Source of the DNA: Mastigamoeba balamuthi
Lineage: Eukaryota; Evosea; Mastigamoebida; Mastigamoebidae
Reading direction: 5' to 3'
DNA length: 64,000 bases
NCBI GenBank assembly: GCA_902651635.1
Contig: CACRSC010000082.1
Coordinates: 43,406 to 107,405 of the forward strand
Part shown: positions 10,483-22,211 of the stretch, one piece after another
Numbering within the stretch: the first letter of the stretch is position 1
How the letters are laid out: every line of letters starts with the position of its first letter
Position numbers and translations under genes: made by a program
The notes under the pieces: model-generated
Seen by the model: the letters and a program-made list of their open reading frames with translations, nothing else
Told to the model about the DNA's origin: nothing
The model's database searches: none

Positions 10483-11682
10483 ATGAGGTTTGCGCTGATT
10501 CTCGTCGTGTTCGCCCTGGCACTCGCCTCCAACCGGCCCCCCGCCCCTCGCTCCCGCGATGTCCCGCCTCGCTACCGCGCGCACCCTCCACACGCGCCAC
10601 GGCCCGCGGTGCCGGTGTTGCGCGCCAGCGTCGCCACGGCCACGGCCACCGCCTTGGAGGGCAGCGAGGACCCGCAGCAGCACCTCACGCTCCTCGTCGC
10701 CAAGAAGGGCGTCCGCGACCCGCCGGTCTTCATCGAGTCGGTCGTCCTCGTGATGCCCGCGGGGCTGTACCCCGCCCCCATGACCGTGGGCTTTGTCCTC
10801 AACAAGCAGCCCGAAGTGGTCCGCCCCCTCCGCTCCCTCTGTGGTCCTCTGTGGGCCTCTGTGGTCTGTGTGGGTCTGTGTGGATCTCTGTGAGCCTCTG
10901 TGGTCCTCTGTGGGTCTCTATGGGTCTCTATGGGCCTGTGTGGGTCTGTGTGGGCCTCTGTGGGCCTCTGTGGGCCAGTGTGGGTCTCTCGGGGACCACG
11001 CGGGCTCCGCTGACGTTGCGTGACGGGCGCGCTGGGGCAGCCGGCGGGCAAGCGCGAGCCGTTCCGGACGCATCGGGTGGCGCAGATGGTGGCAGCGGAG
11101 GAGGGCGTGGCTGTGAGCGCCGAGGCCCTGCGGGCGCTCGAGTGGCACAGCGGCAGCGGGCTGGTCTACGTGGGCGGCCCCGTGGTGGGCGCCAAGGTCT
11201 CGCGCACCGTCCTCTTCGCCGCCGCGTCCGACGCGGACGACGCCTCGGCGCTGCGCTCCGCGGCCACCCGTGTCTCTGGCAGCCTCTACTACACCAGTGC
11301 GTGCTGGGCCGGGTGGGCCCTGGGGGGTCCCCCTGCCTCGCGTGTGGCTGTGGCTGCGGCTGTGCTCACTGGGCCCCGCCTGCCGCGTGCCGCAGACCTG
11401 AGGAACTTCCTGCGGGTGGCCGAGGCCAACGTCACGCGGCCGGAGCGGCTGGGGCCGCTGGTGCTCTGGTGGCGCATGCTGGTCAACTACAGCGGGTGGG
11501 CCCCGGGGCAGCTCGACGGCGAGATCGCGCGCGGGGACTGGGACACGCTGAGGCTCAGCGCCGCGGAGCTCGTCGCCCTGCTGGCCAAGACGCCGCGCGC
11601 GGGCGACCTCTGGGACGCCGCCAGGCAGCTGGTGAGGGAGAGGCAGACGGGCGAGCGCACCGACCGCAACCCCTCGTTGTAG
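10483..11682 (+). CDS. AlgH / UPF0301 (DUF179) family protein
   Basis: Exons 10483-10815, 11041-11296 and 11396-11682 give 291 residues. The N-terminus MRFALILVVFALALASN is a strong signal or anchor sequence. Family marks: LTLLVAKKGVRDPPVFIESV followed by GFVLNKQ in exon 1, LVYVGGPVVG in exon 2 and YSGWAPGQLDGEIARGDW in exon 3, which are the three conserved blocks of the bacterial AlgH / plant and algal UPF0301 proteins. The biochemical role of the family is not established. The 225-nt first intron is filled with a degenerate TCTGTGGG-type tandem repeat. A Met 19 codons upstream in frame exists, but the signal peptide begins at 10483. Destination (secretory pathway or organelle) is inferred from the N-terminus only. 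Confidence 0.88.
10836..10986 (+). repeat. Degenerate tandem repeat inside an intron
   Basis: About 150 bp of 10-12-nt units of the form (T)CTGTGTGGG(CC/TC) and TCTCTATGGG, lying wholly within the first intron of the AlgH-family gene (10816-11040). Confidence 0.8.
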
Positions 11683-11839
11683 TCGCACTTTCAAATCGAT
11701 GCGGTTGCTCTCGAGACAGTACTCCCTGCCTGTCGGAATCGCCGGGGATTCCCCCTTCCCTGGGAGATATCGGAGATACGAAAATCTCTGCTGAGATTTT
11801 TCGCTGAGTTGTTTTCGCGGGCGCGAGCGCGGGCGTGCG

Positions 11840-13232
11840 ATGTCTGCTCCGCAGCCCAAGACCAAGGTCGCGGTGCGCGACCTGCCGCCGACGCTCACCG
11901 CCGAGGCGTTCCGCGCCCTCCTTGACGAGAGCTTCCGCGACGCCTACGACTACCTCTTCTTCATCCCCGGATCCGTCACGTAACCCGTCGCCGCCCAGCC
12001 CCCTGCGCCAGGAGAGCCGCCGCGCTGACGGGCGCCCCGGCTTCCAGGCTGAGAAAATCGAAAAAATCGAAGGCGCTCGTCAATTTCAAGGTACGGCCGC
12101 TCTGTGCGTCCCTCGCAGCTCGCCGGCGCCGCTGTGCGCCGCCTCTGTGCCCACTCTGCTCACCGGGGCCGCCCGCCGCGCACAGGACCCCAAGACAGTC
12201 TTCGCCTTTGCGGAGAAGTTCAACGGCCACGCGTTCATCGACAACAAAGGTCCGCTGCCCCCCTCTCACGCCCCTCCCCAGCCTCGCCCCCCAGGGCGCG
12301 CGCAGGGGCGTATCACTGATGGTGCGGGTTGCACGGCCTGCGCCTGAGCAGGGAAGGAGGACAGGGCGAGGGTCGAGTTTGCCCCGTCGCAGAAGGTGTG
12401 CCCTCCGCGGAAGAAGGACAAGCGCGAGGGGACGCTGGAGTCTGGTGCGACCGCTGCCCCTTGGCAGGAGGGAGGCACTCATAAGGCTTGCTGCTGCCAC
12501 TGCAGACCCGGACTTCCTCAAGTTTGTGGAGGACCTGAGCAAGCCGCCGGAGCCGCCGGCGAGCGTGGAGGCGCTGCTGGATGCGAAGCTCCGGGCCGAG
12601 GACAAGCCAATCATCTCGCCGCTGCTGCAGTCGCTCATCGCGCGCCGCAACGCCAAGCTCATCGCCAAGGTCACCTCCAAGGAGGAGAAGCGGAAGCTGC
12701 GTGAGGTGCGGTGCCTGCTGTTCTCTGAGGTGTGCTCACGCGACAGGGGCCCTGGCAGGCCAAGAGGGAGAGGATCAGGCAGAAGGTGCTCGAGCGGAAG
12801 CTGAGGATCTCGTACAAGAGGGCGCAGAAAGAGAAGGCTAAGGCGGACAAGCTTGCAGCGGCCGGGATGGCTCCTCCATCTGCCAGCCCTGCCCAGCCGC
12901 CCAAGGTCATCAGGGTGCTGAGGCGCGAGACTGGTGCCGAGCGAAAGGCTGCGACGCCCACCCCGTCGCCTTCGATCGCGGCACAGCAGAAGAGGGACCA
13001 CGATACCCCCACCCTCACGCCGGCGCTCAGCGTGCAGCGGAGGGACCCCGACGCCGCTGCAAAGCCCAGGGTCGTGACGTCTCCCCCTCCCGCATCGCCG
13101 ACGACACCGGGGGCATCGCAGAGGTCGGTCTCGCCGTCATCGACGTCCTCGGGGCCGGCCACCTCCACGGCCGCAGCTGCAGCCCCGAAGAAGCTGCTGG
13201 TGGTTAGAAGGCAGCCAGCACAGGGCCAGTGA
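11840..13232 (+). CDS. UPF3: Nonsense-mediated decay factor UPF3
   Basis: Six exons (11840-11979, 12048-12090, 12186-12249, 12352-12444, 12506-12705, 12747-13232) encode 341 residues. UPF3 couples exon-junction or termination complexes to UPF2/UPF1 in nonsense-mediated mRNA decay. Exon 1 reads KVAVRDLPPTLTAEAF then DYLFFIPG, the start of the Smg4/UPF3 RNP-like domain. Exons 2-4 continue with SKALVNF, FNGHAFIDNKG and ARVEFAPSQKVCPPRKKDKR, matching the G-H-x-F-x-D-x-x-G and VEFAP-Q blocks of the family. The following 60 residues have the usual DPDFLKFVEDL helix, and the C-terminal third is basic and Ser/Pro-rich. Phases of all five introns are consistent. GAGATATC-like sequence sits 61-76 nt before the ATG. 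The presence of UPF3 fits an intron-rich genome. Confidence 0.92.
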
Positions 13233-13388
13233 GTCACGAGCGAACTGCGCTGGCAGCGGTGAACGACGGGCGGCTTCGAAGGCCGGCGAGGCAGCAAAGT
13301 CGGCGGGGCTTGTTGAAATGGCCGCTCGGAGCAGCGAGTGTATTGCTCCAATTGGCACCGTGGGGTGTTTGTCGTTCACAAAGGGAGT

Positions 13389-16300
13389 TTAGAACAGGCC
13401 AGCGTCTTTCTTCTTCGGAGTCTTCTGCCAGGCAGGCAGCGATGCAAACTTCTCCTTTGTCATTCCAAAGACCTGCTGGAACTCCTCGTTCGAGAGATAG
13501 CGCTGTGGAGATTTTGTCAGTCGAGGCTCGCGGAGTCTCTCGTACCTCGAGGTTTGTCTTGTCCACCGTGGGGGGCAGCTTGGCCTTGTCCTTGAGCTCT
13601 GCGTATGTGTAGGTCTTCTCGTACTCCTTCAGGGCGTCGCTCACGCTCGCCTGAACCCCGCATGCTGTTAATTTTGCGCAGTCTGCGGGGGGGGGGGGGT
13701 TGCGCACGGATGCAGCGGGAGCAGCAGATGCCGACGCTGAAGGGGCTGCGGAAGAGCCGTGGGCCAGAGGGCGCCACCCGTGGAAATAGGCGGTCATGAT
13801 GAGCGGCTCCTTCCCCTCGAACACCTGGAGGACCTGCACCTGGGCCCTGCCCTCCCTCTGCTCTGCGAGCTTCGCGTAGTCCGACGCGGTCTCGAGCGCG
13901 ACCTTCTTGTCCTTGTCCTTTGCCTTGGACCCGAGCCAGAGGAGCACCGACGACCACGCGTCCACCAGCACCATCAGGTCGGCCCTGAGGTCGGTGACCG
14001 CGAACTTCCACGCAGGGTCCGCCGTCACCACGCCCGTGCGCGTGCTGAACACGAAGAACTTGGCCTTCCACCCGGCGTGCAGGAGGTTGGCGTCGGCGTA
14101 CGAGCCCCTCCCGCCGAGCAGCGTCCAGAAATCGGGAGACTCGGAGCCCTCGCTGAGGGCCTTGGCCTGCGCGCCCGCGAGCCCCTCGAGCACCTTGGCG
14201 ACGTCTGCCGTGGCGGCCGCGCAGAACTCGTTGCAGTGGCTTCCCTGCCACGTGAGGACCTTGCCCTTGGCGGCGACGATGAACGCGTCGTTGGTGTTCA
14301 GGGCCGCGGCAGCCTGCGAATGGGCGCGTTAGGGAGCAGGAACGACCCGGGCGTGCCCGTCCGGCGTACGGGGTTGACCTCGACGGCGATGGTGTCGCCG
14401 TCCTCAGTCCCGCGGACGTGATAGAGCCTCGCGGCGTCCAGCGCCCTCTCCTCGGAGCCCCTGTGCACGATGGCGCGACCCTTGAAGAGCTTGAGGAACT
14501 GCGCCGGCTCGCCGTGCTGCGGCGCGCGGACCTGCGCGGCCCCGCGGTACTTCTTGGACATGTTGAGCGCGAGCGCCGCTGCGGTGCCCTGGTCGTTCTT
14601 GGTCGAGTCGATGCCCTGCCAGAAGTAGATCGTGTAGGAGCGGTCGCTGATGCCGCCGCTGAGGTTGTACGTGTGCAGGACGACGTAGCAGTGGTCGGAC
14701 CAGAACTGCCCGTACGCGGCCTTGTCGACAGAGACCTTCTCCGATTCGACCACGCGCCAGACCTCGACCTCCCCGGCCTCGTCCTCAGCCTCGTCGCCGT
14801 GCGCGGGCGGCTCGGCGTCGTACAGCTGCGCCACGTCGATCTTCTCCTGCTTCTTCGACGCCGCAATGTGGCTGGCGAACTTCTGCGGCCCCAGCGTCAC
14901 GTCCTCCGGCCACGTCGGGAACTTCTCGCCTGCGGTCGGTCGGTCGGGGGCTCAGCGCCGCGCGGGCGCCCAGTTGGGACGGGAGGGCAGGGAGCGCGCA
15001 CAGAAGAGGACGGGCTCTCCGCCCTGGTTGCAGCGGACGACCTCTGTGAAGGCCGGGCGCGACGCGCGGGTGGACTGCAGCAGCTCGTTGGCCTTGTTCA
15101 CCGCCAGAGTGCGCAGCTCCTGCCCGCTGCTCTTGCCGATCCAGACGTAGATCTCGCCCCTGCAACGCGCCCCAGCGTGAGTGGCCGCCAGGTGCGGTGG
15201 CCCCACTGGCGGGACGAAGTGCGGACGCACACGCAGTCGAGGATGAAGCAGTCGGAGGCGTCGAGCATCTCTTGGACGAGCTTGCCCTCGATCCTCTCGA
15301 GCTCGCCGTCGTCGCGGACGTGGAACAGCTTGTTGTTGGCGTCGTGGTCGGCCTCGACCTGCGCGTCGTCGATCTCGGCGGCACCGATGGGGCCCTTGCC
15401 CCCGAGCTCCTTCCAGAACGAGAAGGCGTCCTCGGGCTCCGTGTCGCCCTCGTCGATCACGACGACCTTTGCGCGGCCTCCGCGCGCGCGGTTGAGCTTG
15501 GCGACAATGTCGACGGCCTTGCTGCGCTCAAGGCGGTTGCACTTGGAGCCGTTCCACTGGTACAGCCTGTCGCTCGTGTCCAGCACGAAGACACAGTTGC
15601 TGTTCAGGCTCTGCCGCGACACCTCGACCAGCCACGAGCGCACGCGCCTGCGCCCCTTGAGCTGCGCCAGCTTGCTGACGACCTTTGGGGGCGCCGCGGC
15701 TGCCGCCGACGCCAGGCGCTTCGCCGCGACCTCCCCCGCGAGGCCGACGGGCAGCAGCTGCACCGCCCCCTCGAGCTGCGCGCCCGTCTTGCGGGCCCCT
15801 GCGACACCCGTCGGAGCCCTGCGCGCAGGCCCCGCCCTCTTGATTGCCATCCCGAGCTGTGCGAGTGGGTGGGAGGGAAATGTGAGGACACTGCCGATGC
15901 GCGTTCGGGGGGGCTGCCTACCTTGGCCGCTGGGGTGGCCTCGTCCTCGCCACCCTCGGCGGGCTCGGGGGCGGCGGCCCTCTCCTCGAGCTGCCTCGCC
16001 AGGTTCTGGTTCTCGTTGCGCATCTTCTCGAGCTCCCTCTTGAGCGCGTCGACTTCGGCGCTGCTCGGCTCACTCCTGGGCGCCGCTGCGGGCGCCGGGG
16101 ACGACTTGGCGGCCGCTGCGGCTGTGGCTGCGGCGGTCTTGGCAGCGGAGGTCTCGGCGTGCGCCTCCTTGAGCTGCGCCTGGAGCTGCTGGATCTCCTT
16201 CTTGGCGCTGTCGAGCTCCTTCCTGTGAGACGCCACCGCCGACTGAGTCTCGGAGCGGCTGGCCTCGAGCTCGGCCTTGATCTCCGAGGCCTCCTTGACG

Positions 16301-19300
16301 GCCTTGGCCTCGGAGATCGAGAGCTTGTCCGAGTTCTGCTCCACGTCCTCGAGCTTCCTCTTCAGCGCCGCGAGCTCCTCGCGGGCTGCGGCCTCCCTCT
16401 CCTCCGCGACCGACAGGCGCCTCTGCGTCTCGCCGCTCCTCGACGACGACTCCGACTGCGCCTTGGCCAGCTCGTCCTGCAGGCGGGACGTCTCTGTCTT
16501 CTGCTTCGACAGCGCTGCCTCAGCGGCCTGTTCAAGGCGCTCAGAGTTAGTGGGCGTGCGGCAGAGGGCGACTCGGCGCGCGCCTTCAGGTTCGAGTTGG
16601 ACTCGTCGAGAGACGTCCTGGCGGACTCGAGGTCGCTCTTCAGCGACTTGAGCGACGTCTCGGTGCGCGACAGGCGCGCCTCGAGGTCCACGTTGGCCGA
16701 GGAGGCCGTCCTCGCCTTCTCCTCGGCGTCGGAGAGCTGGCGCTTGGCCGCCTGCAGCTCCTGGCGCGTCCTCGAGGCCTCGTCGCGCGCCTGGTCCGCG
16801 TTCCTCGTCGCCTCCTCGAGCCTGCCCTTGGCCTCGGCGACCTGCCCCGCGAGCTCCGCCTTGGCGGCCTCGAGCGACGTGACGACGCCGCCGAGGTCGG
16901 AGATGCGGCGCTTGGAGCTCTCGAGGGCCTCGTCGGTGGCCTTCTTCATCACCTCGCTCTGCACCTCCTTGACCTTGCTCTCCTTCTCCTTGCGCTCGCG
17001 CTTCTCCTTCTTGGCCGCTGCGATGCGCTCGGCCTCCTTCTGCTGCGCGGCCACCGTCTCCGTGAGCGACGCCACCTGCGCGCTCAGGCGCGTGACCTCG
17101 GCCTGCAGGTCCGACGTGCGCCTCTGCTCGGCCTCCCGGGCAGCGCGGGCCTCGGAGAGCGCCTCGGACTCGGCCGCGTTCTCGGCGCGCAGCTTCTTCG
17201 ACTGCGCCTGCTCGTCCTCGAGCCGCTTCTGCAGCGCCGCGATCTCCGTGTCGGCGTTCTGGCGCACCTCGGAGATCTTGCGGTCGCGCTCGGCGCTGAG
17301 GCGCTGCTCCAGCGCCTCGGAGCTCCGCTCGCTGGCCTGCAGCCGCTCCTCGAGCTGCTTGCGCTCGTCGCGCAGGTCCGAGAGCTCCTTCTCGAACAGC
17401 GAGCGCTGCTTGTCGAGCGAGTCCATGCTCGACTGGCGCCGGGCCATGTCGTCCTTCTGCTCGCGCCTGACGCGCTCCGCCTCGGCCGCCGCGTCGTCGA
17501 GCTGCTTCTGCTGCGACGCCAGCCGCTCCTTGATGCTCGCGAGCTGCTGCTCGAGCCCCTCGTTGGCCAGGCGCGCCTCGCGCTCCTTGGACCGCATGGC
17601 CGCGAGCTCGTCCGACAGCGCGGCCTTCTCCTCGGCCAGTGCGTCCTTGGCCCTCTCCAGCGCCGCCGCCGACTGCGCAGACGACTCGCGCAGCGCCTGC
17701 AGCTCCGCCGACAGCTTGGCCGCGCGCTGCGTCGACTCGCGCGCCTTGTCCTCGTACGCCTTCTCCAGCCTGGCCGCGATCTCCCTCTCCAGCTTGGCCG
17801 CGTCGACGGCCGCTGCCTGCTGCGCCGGGGCTGGGGCCGGGGCTGCCTGTGCGGCAGGCGCGCTGCTGGCCCTGGCGAGAGCCTCGCTGTGACGCCCAGA
17901 GAGCGGGGGGTGAGCCAGTGGGTGCGGCCATGGATATTTTGCTCACGCGAGCTGGGCCTGCGTGCTCCTGAGGTCCTCCTGCAGCTCGATCACCTGGGCC
18001 TTGAGCTCCGACCCGATCTCCTCCAGCATCCCGCGCTGCTCCTCTGCGATCCCCCCAAGCGCACCCCCCGTCAGTGCCAACTTGCGCAGCCGCTGTGGGG
18101 GGGTCGTGTGCTGGCGCACCTCCTTTCTCCGCCTGCTCTGTCTGCTCCGCGAGGCTCTCCTCGAGCTCCTGCACCGTCGCCGCCAGCGTCCTGCGCTCCT
18201 GCTCCGCCTCCTCGAGCTGCGCGGCGCGTCAGTGGGCGGGCGGGGGGGCTGCGCGCGACGCACGAGCTTCTCGAGCTTCTTGACCTCGGAGTTGTTGTGC
18301 AGCGACTCCTCCTTGGCCTGCACGGCCTCGCGCAGCGCGGCCTCGAGCTTGGCGGCGGCCTCGGAGGCGACGACGGCCCTGTCCTTCTCCTCCTCGTACT
18401 TGACCCTCAGCGCCCTGAGCTCCGCCTCGGCCGCCCTGTGCTCCTCCGCGACCCTCTTGAGCTCCTCCTCGGCCTTGTCCGCCGCCGCCTTGGCCTCTGC
18501 CGCCTCGTTCTGCGCCGACGCCTTGGCCGACATGGCCTCGCTGCGCTCCTTCAGCGCCGTCTCGATGGCCCGCTGCGCGTCGGCCGTGCCCGCGCCGCTG
18601 CTGCTGCTGGCGAGCATCGCCCTGGCGCTGAGCTGGCGCTCGAGGTCGGCCACCTTGGCCTCGGCCCGCGCGATCTCGCGCTTGAGCGGCTGCTGCGCCC
18701 GCACGAGCTGCCTGCGCGCCTCGTCGCGCTCCTCCTCGAGCCTGTACACCGTGTCCCTGTTGGCCTTCTTCTCGGCCCTCAGCTGCTCCTTCACCCCCGC
18801 CAGCTCCTTCTCGTTCTCGACGATCAGCTCTGCTCGCCCACACATCGGGGGGATCCGTGCCCCGTCCGCGGTATTGAAATTAGCGCTGCGTCCCCCCCGC
18901 CTGCGAACGGGAAAAGTTCAAAGTTGGGCGCCTACTGACCGTCGATGCGCTGGCGCAGCTTCAGGCGCTCCTCACGCAGCCGCGCCACGTCCTGCGCCGA
19001 GCCCTCGGCGCTCTGCGTCATGGCCGCCAGCCTGATCTCGGCCTGCCGGCGCGCAACGGCCCGCGTTGAGTGCGTCGTGTTGGCGTGGGGGGCGCAGTGG
19101 TTAGTAGGGGGAGGGCTTGGGCGCACGCTGCGCTTGTCGCGCTCGTTCTGGGAGTTGAGACGGTCGAGCTTGTCGCGCTCCTGCGACTCCTGCTCGAGCT
19201 CCTGCTTGGCGTCGGCGAGCTGGCGGCATGCAAAGGGCCACCCGTGGCGGGCGCGAGCGTGAGAATTTGGGGACGATCGGTTGGGACGGGCAATTCGTCC

Positions 19301-19604
19301 GACAGAAATTCAATTTCGCGAGTTTCGGTATCCATACCTTCTTCTCGAGGCTGCGGATCTTCCTCTCATCCGAGCGGTTCGTCTCCTCGAGGAGGTCGCG
19401 CTCCACGCTCTCGGCCTAGAAGGCGCGCGGGTTGCAAAGGGGTGGGGTAAGGAGTTTGGACGAGTTGGTTGGGCCGACAGCGGAGCAGCCGCCCCCGGAA
19501 CGAGGCAGGGGGGGCGGCAGGCGCACCTTCAAGGCCTGCTTGAGCTGGCGGACCTCTTGCTGGAGCGCGCTCTTCTCCTTCTCGAGCTCCTCCACGAGCA
19601 CCAT
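13389..19604 (-). CDS. Coiled-coil / gelsolin-repeat / villin headpiece protein
   Basis: Fifteen exons: 19604-19527, 19415-19338, 19219-19127, 19042-18940, 18829-18264, 18216-18120, 18043-17947, 17886-16584, 16527-15922, 15856-15231, 15159-15002, 14929-14370, 14313-13708, 13650-13546, 13502-13389; 1729 residues. Residues 1 to about 1000 are nearly unbroken heptad coiled coil, with an Ala/Pro linker near 405. Then come five gelsolin-like domains. The first (RVRSWLVEV, NCVFVLDTSDRLYQWNGS) matches G2 of the villin family, then G3 (DCFILDCVGEIYVWIGK), a G4/G1-like domain (FWSDHCYVVLHTYN), G5 and G6. The protein ends in a villin headpiece (YTYAELK, then YLSNEEFQQVFG and a final LF). It should bind and bundle actin filaments. 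Domain G1 is missing. The junction at 16584/16527 needs a GC donor. The 65-nt gap between coiled coil and gelsolin part is a good in-phase intron, but a separate gene starting at MAIKRAG (15850) cannot be fully excluded. Confidence 0.85.
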
Positions 19605-20044
19605 TGGTCGTTATTAGGATACAAGATTTTTGTCTGGGGACGATACGCATATCTTCGGGGATTTCACCCTCAGATTGGAGAAATTCGCGTGCTGACGTAA
19701 TACTCCGCACCGAGAAACCGCTGCATTGTCATCGCTGCGGAAAACGCCGACACTGACTGGGGAGCCGCGGGCGTCCGGCCCGCCTGATCGTCGATTCCTG
19801 TCGGTTACTCATGTTTCCGCCCTTTCCCCGCCGGTACTCGTTTTTCCGTGCCACATTCGGAAACTGCGTGTGCACATTCAGCGCCGATAAGAAAAAGACA
19901 GGGAAAAATCTTTGGGGGCAAACCGTCTCTTTACCGAGGGGATTTTTGGGTCGCGTGGGACGAGCATTTTCTTTTGTTTTTTTGTTTGAAGGGAAGTGTG
20001 GTGCCGGAAAAACAAGGGAAAGACAGCGGAAGGCGAATCACACG
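19605..20044. promoter_or_regulatory. Divergent intergenic region, villin-type gene and Cys-motif gene A
   Basis: 440 bp between two divergent starts. On the villin side GAAGATATGCG (complement of about 19645-19655) lies some 40-50 nt before the ATG, at the distance where a GATAT element precedes several other genes here. Nothing else recognisable is seen. Confidence 0.3.
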
Positions 20045-21766
20045 ATGCAGACCACGCCTGGAGAGCTCGCGCCCCCCTCCCTGAGGGTCTCCACCTACAA
20101 GCTCTTCATCAACACGCCCTTCACCGTGCGGCCCGGTCCCGCTGCTCTGCCCCGCGCACACACTCCAGCGAAAACCCGCAGAGAGACGCCGCTCTGTGGA
20201 CCACGGAAAAGCCCCATCGTTCTCTGCGGGAGGAAAAAGTGGAGGGGGCTGAAAAAAGGTGGGATAAACTCAACTCACCATACACCGGGCCGCACAGGTG
20301 ACCGTCTCGATGGGCTCCAAGTGGCGCGAGATGAACCACCTGTGCGCCGAGGACGTGTGGTCCGCGGGGCTGCACGCGACGAGCCACCTCGAGGGAGTCC
20401 TGTCGCAAGGTATTTCTCCTTTCTCTCTTTTCCTCAGTCGCCAAGTGCGAAAGCGCCTTCTCTCTGTATCCTCTGCGCGCGCCGAGATCGCTCCAGGCGG
20501 AAGGCCCGGCTCACCGGATCCCCCAACCGCCCACCCCGCAGCGATCGGGCCGTGCCGGAAGTGCACAAAGAACAAGTCGGTGGTCGAGCTCGCCATTGCC
20601 CAGGGCTCGGAGTTTCAGTCGACGGTCGGCTGCACGGACCGCTTCGTTTTCAACTCGTGCCGGACGCACTGCTCGTCCAGCAGGCGCGCCGCTCCCACCC
20701 CTCCCCCGCACCCCGTCCGTTGGGAGCTATTTTTGGGTGCTGGTGCCGGTGCCTCCACCGTTGCCCTCTCCTAGCGATTCCCCCACACCGCCACTTTTCC
20801 TCTGATTTCCTTTTTCGGGGGCGCGTGGATTGATCGTGCGAGGAAAAATGTCGCAAAAACCACATTGTGAAATGCTTATCGCACCAGGCCGAACGCCGAT
20901 CGCGGTGCTGGTGCTGCAGCGGGTGGGCTTGTGCACTGCGGGGAGGGAATTCCTCTGCTTTCTCCTACTTTGCGCACGCCCCTCCTTACCTTTCTTTTTC
21001 CCCAATTTCCTCCCGCTTTTTTTCTCACACAACAAACACCGCCCCCAACAGGCTTCACCTCGGCGCCCGTGTCATCCTCTCCATCTCGCTGCCCGCGGTC
21101 GGCGTTTCCATCTACTCGGACCCGCTCGAGCTCTGCTCCAAGGTGCCCAAGCGCCGCCGCGAGCAGAGCGCCGCCGAGGGCCAGCCGTCCAAGCCGGGCC
21201 TGCGCGGCGTCCCCGTGCAGGTCCAGGGCCTCTCGCCCGACCGCCAGAACTCCAACACGCGCGAGTGCTCCCCGCAGTCGTCCGCCATCTCCTCGCCCGT
21301 GTTCTCTGCCGCGCCGTACATGCCGGCGTCCTTCTACGGCAACTCGCCCATGATCTGCGCCCAGCAGCCCTGCTGCGGAGGCCTCGCCGGCGGCAGCAGC
21401 AACAGCAGCAACAACAACGACGGCACGTCGCCGCGCTGCCGCGCCGCGGTCCTCTCGCCGACCATGCAGCAGGTCATCTCGGCGCCACCCCAGCTGCCGC
21501 CGCTGCACTCGGTGTTTGGCGTGACCGCGGCCGAAGCGCAAAAACAGGCGCAGGCTGCGGCGAGTGCGCAGTCGTCGTCGTCGTCGTCGTTTGTGCTACC
21601 GATGACCGGGGGGCTGCCGCCAGCGTCGCCTGTGTGCGAGGAGATCCTCGCGACACCGAGGCCGTTTTTGCCGTCGCTCGCGACACCGCAGCAGGCGCCG
21701 CCGCCGTTCCCCGCCTCGAGGCATTTCAGCATCAGCGACATCTGCAACCCGCAGTTTCAGCATTGA
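20045..21766 (+). CDS. Cys-motif protein A, putative transcription factor
   Basis: Exons 20045-20125, 20298-20409, 20542-20683 and 21052-21766; 349 residues. The conserved core spans residues 1-135: KLFINTPFTVTVSMGSKW, a PCRKCTKNK knuckle, then DRFVFNSCRTHCSSSRLHLG and a beta-rich segment ending ELCSK. The remaining 210 residues are basic then Ser/Pro/Gln/Ala-rich with runs of Asn and Ser, like an activation tail. The paralogue at 22212 has the same core and the same two first introns (exon 2 is 112 nt in both). The third intron (20684-21051, 368 nt) starts with GC. The paralogue reads straight through this point as SSRLHLG, which proves the junction. The core resembles what I remember of Dictyostelium/Entamoeba CudA-type DNA-binding proteins, but I cannot confirm this, so function is a guess. 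Confidence 0.75.
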
Positions 21767-22211
21767 AAGAGGACCGCCGGCCGGTCCCAGCCTGCCTGGA
21801 CGCCCCGGATTGTCGTCCACCACACCACCTCCCCCCCCCTCCTCCCCGTTTGTTTATGTGTTGATCTAGGCCACCCCCACTTTCACACAGACCTCCTGTC
21901 TTGTTCATTTGCACATTCCACAAATTCCCTTCTTCCCCCCCTCCTCTTCATCTCTTTTTCTCGCTTCTGGAGAGACTCAGCCTTGGGCGGACGTAACCGT
22001 AACCACTGTATCGCACAATTTTTCCTCTCCGGAAACAATTGCTCCTTCGGAAGTCCGCGAACCTCGTGTGGCACCGTTGCGAGGGTGCATTTTCTTGGCG
22101 TGCGTGTGCGTATTACGGTAACTCTGACTCAAATCACCCCCAAAGCCCACCGGCCGGCCCACGGCGGAGAAAGATTTCTGGTATAACTTTTTGTCCCCCC
22201 GCATTGTGCGA
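21767..22211. other. Spacer between the two Cys-motif genes
   Basis: 445 bp, pyrimidine-rich just after the upstream stop (possible 3' end signals), then a 22.0-22.2 kb segment that should hold the promoter of gene B. No gene, RNA or repeat is visible. Confidence 0.3.

Noticed and set aside
15850-15857. Separate villin gene starting at MAIKRAG
   Set aside because: The preceding 65 nt make a perfect in-phase intron (GTAGGC to CACAG), too short for a terminator and promoter; kept as one gene with a caveat.
15604-18174. 856-codon open frame on the minus strand (and long plus-strand frames at 14418-17892)
   Set aside because: Produced by GC-rich, Ala/Glu/Lys-repetitive coding sequence of the coiled-coil gene read in other frames; no splice logic and arginine/alanine-biased composition.
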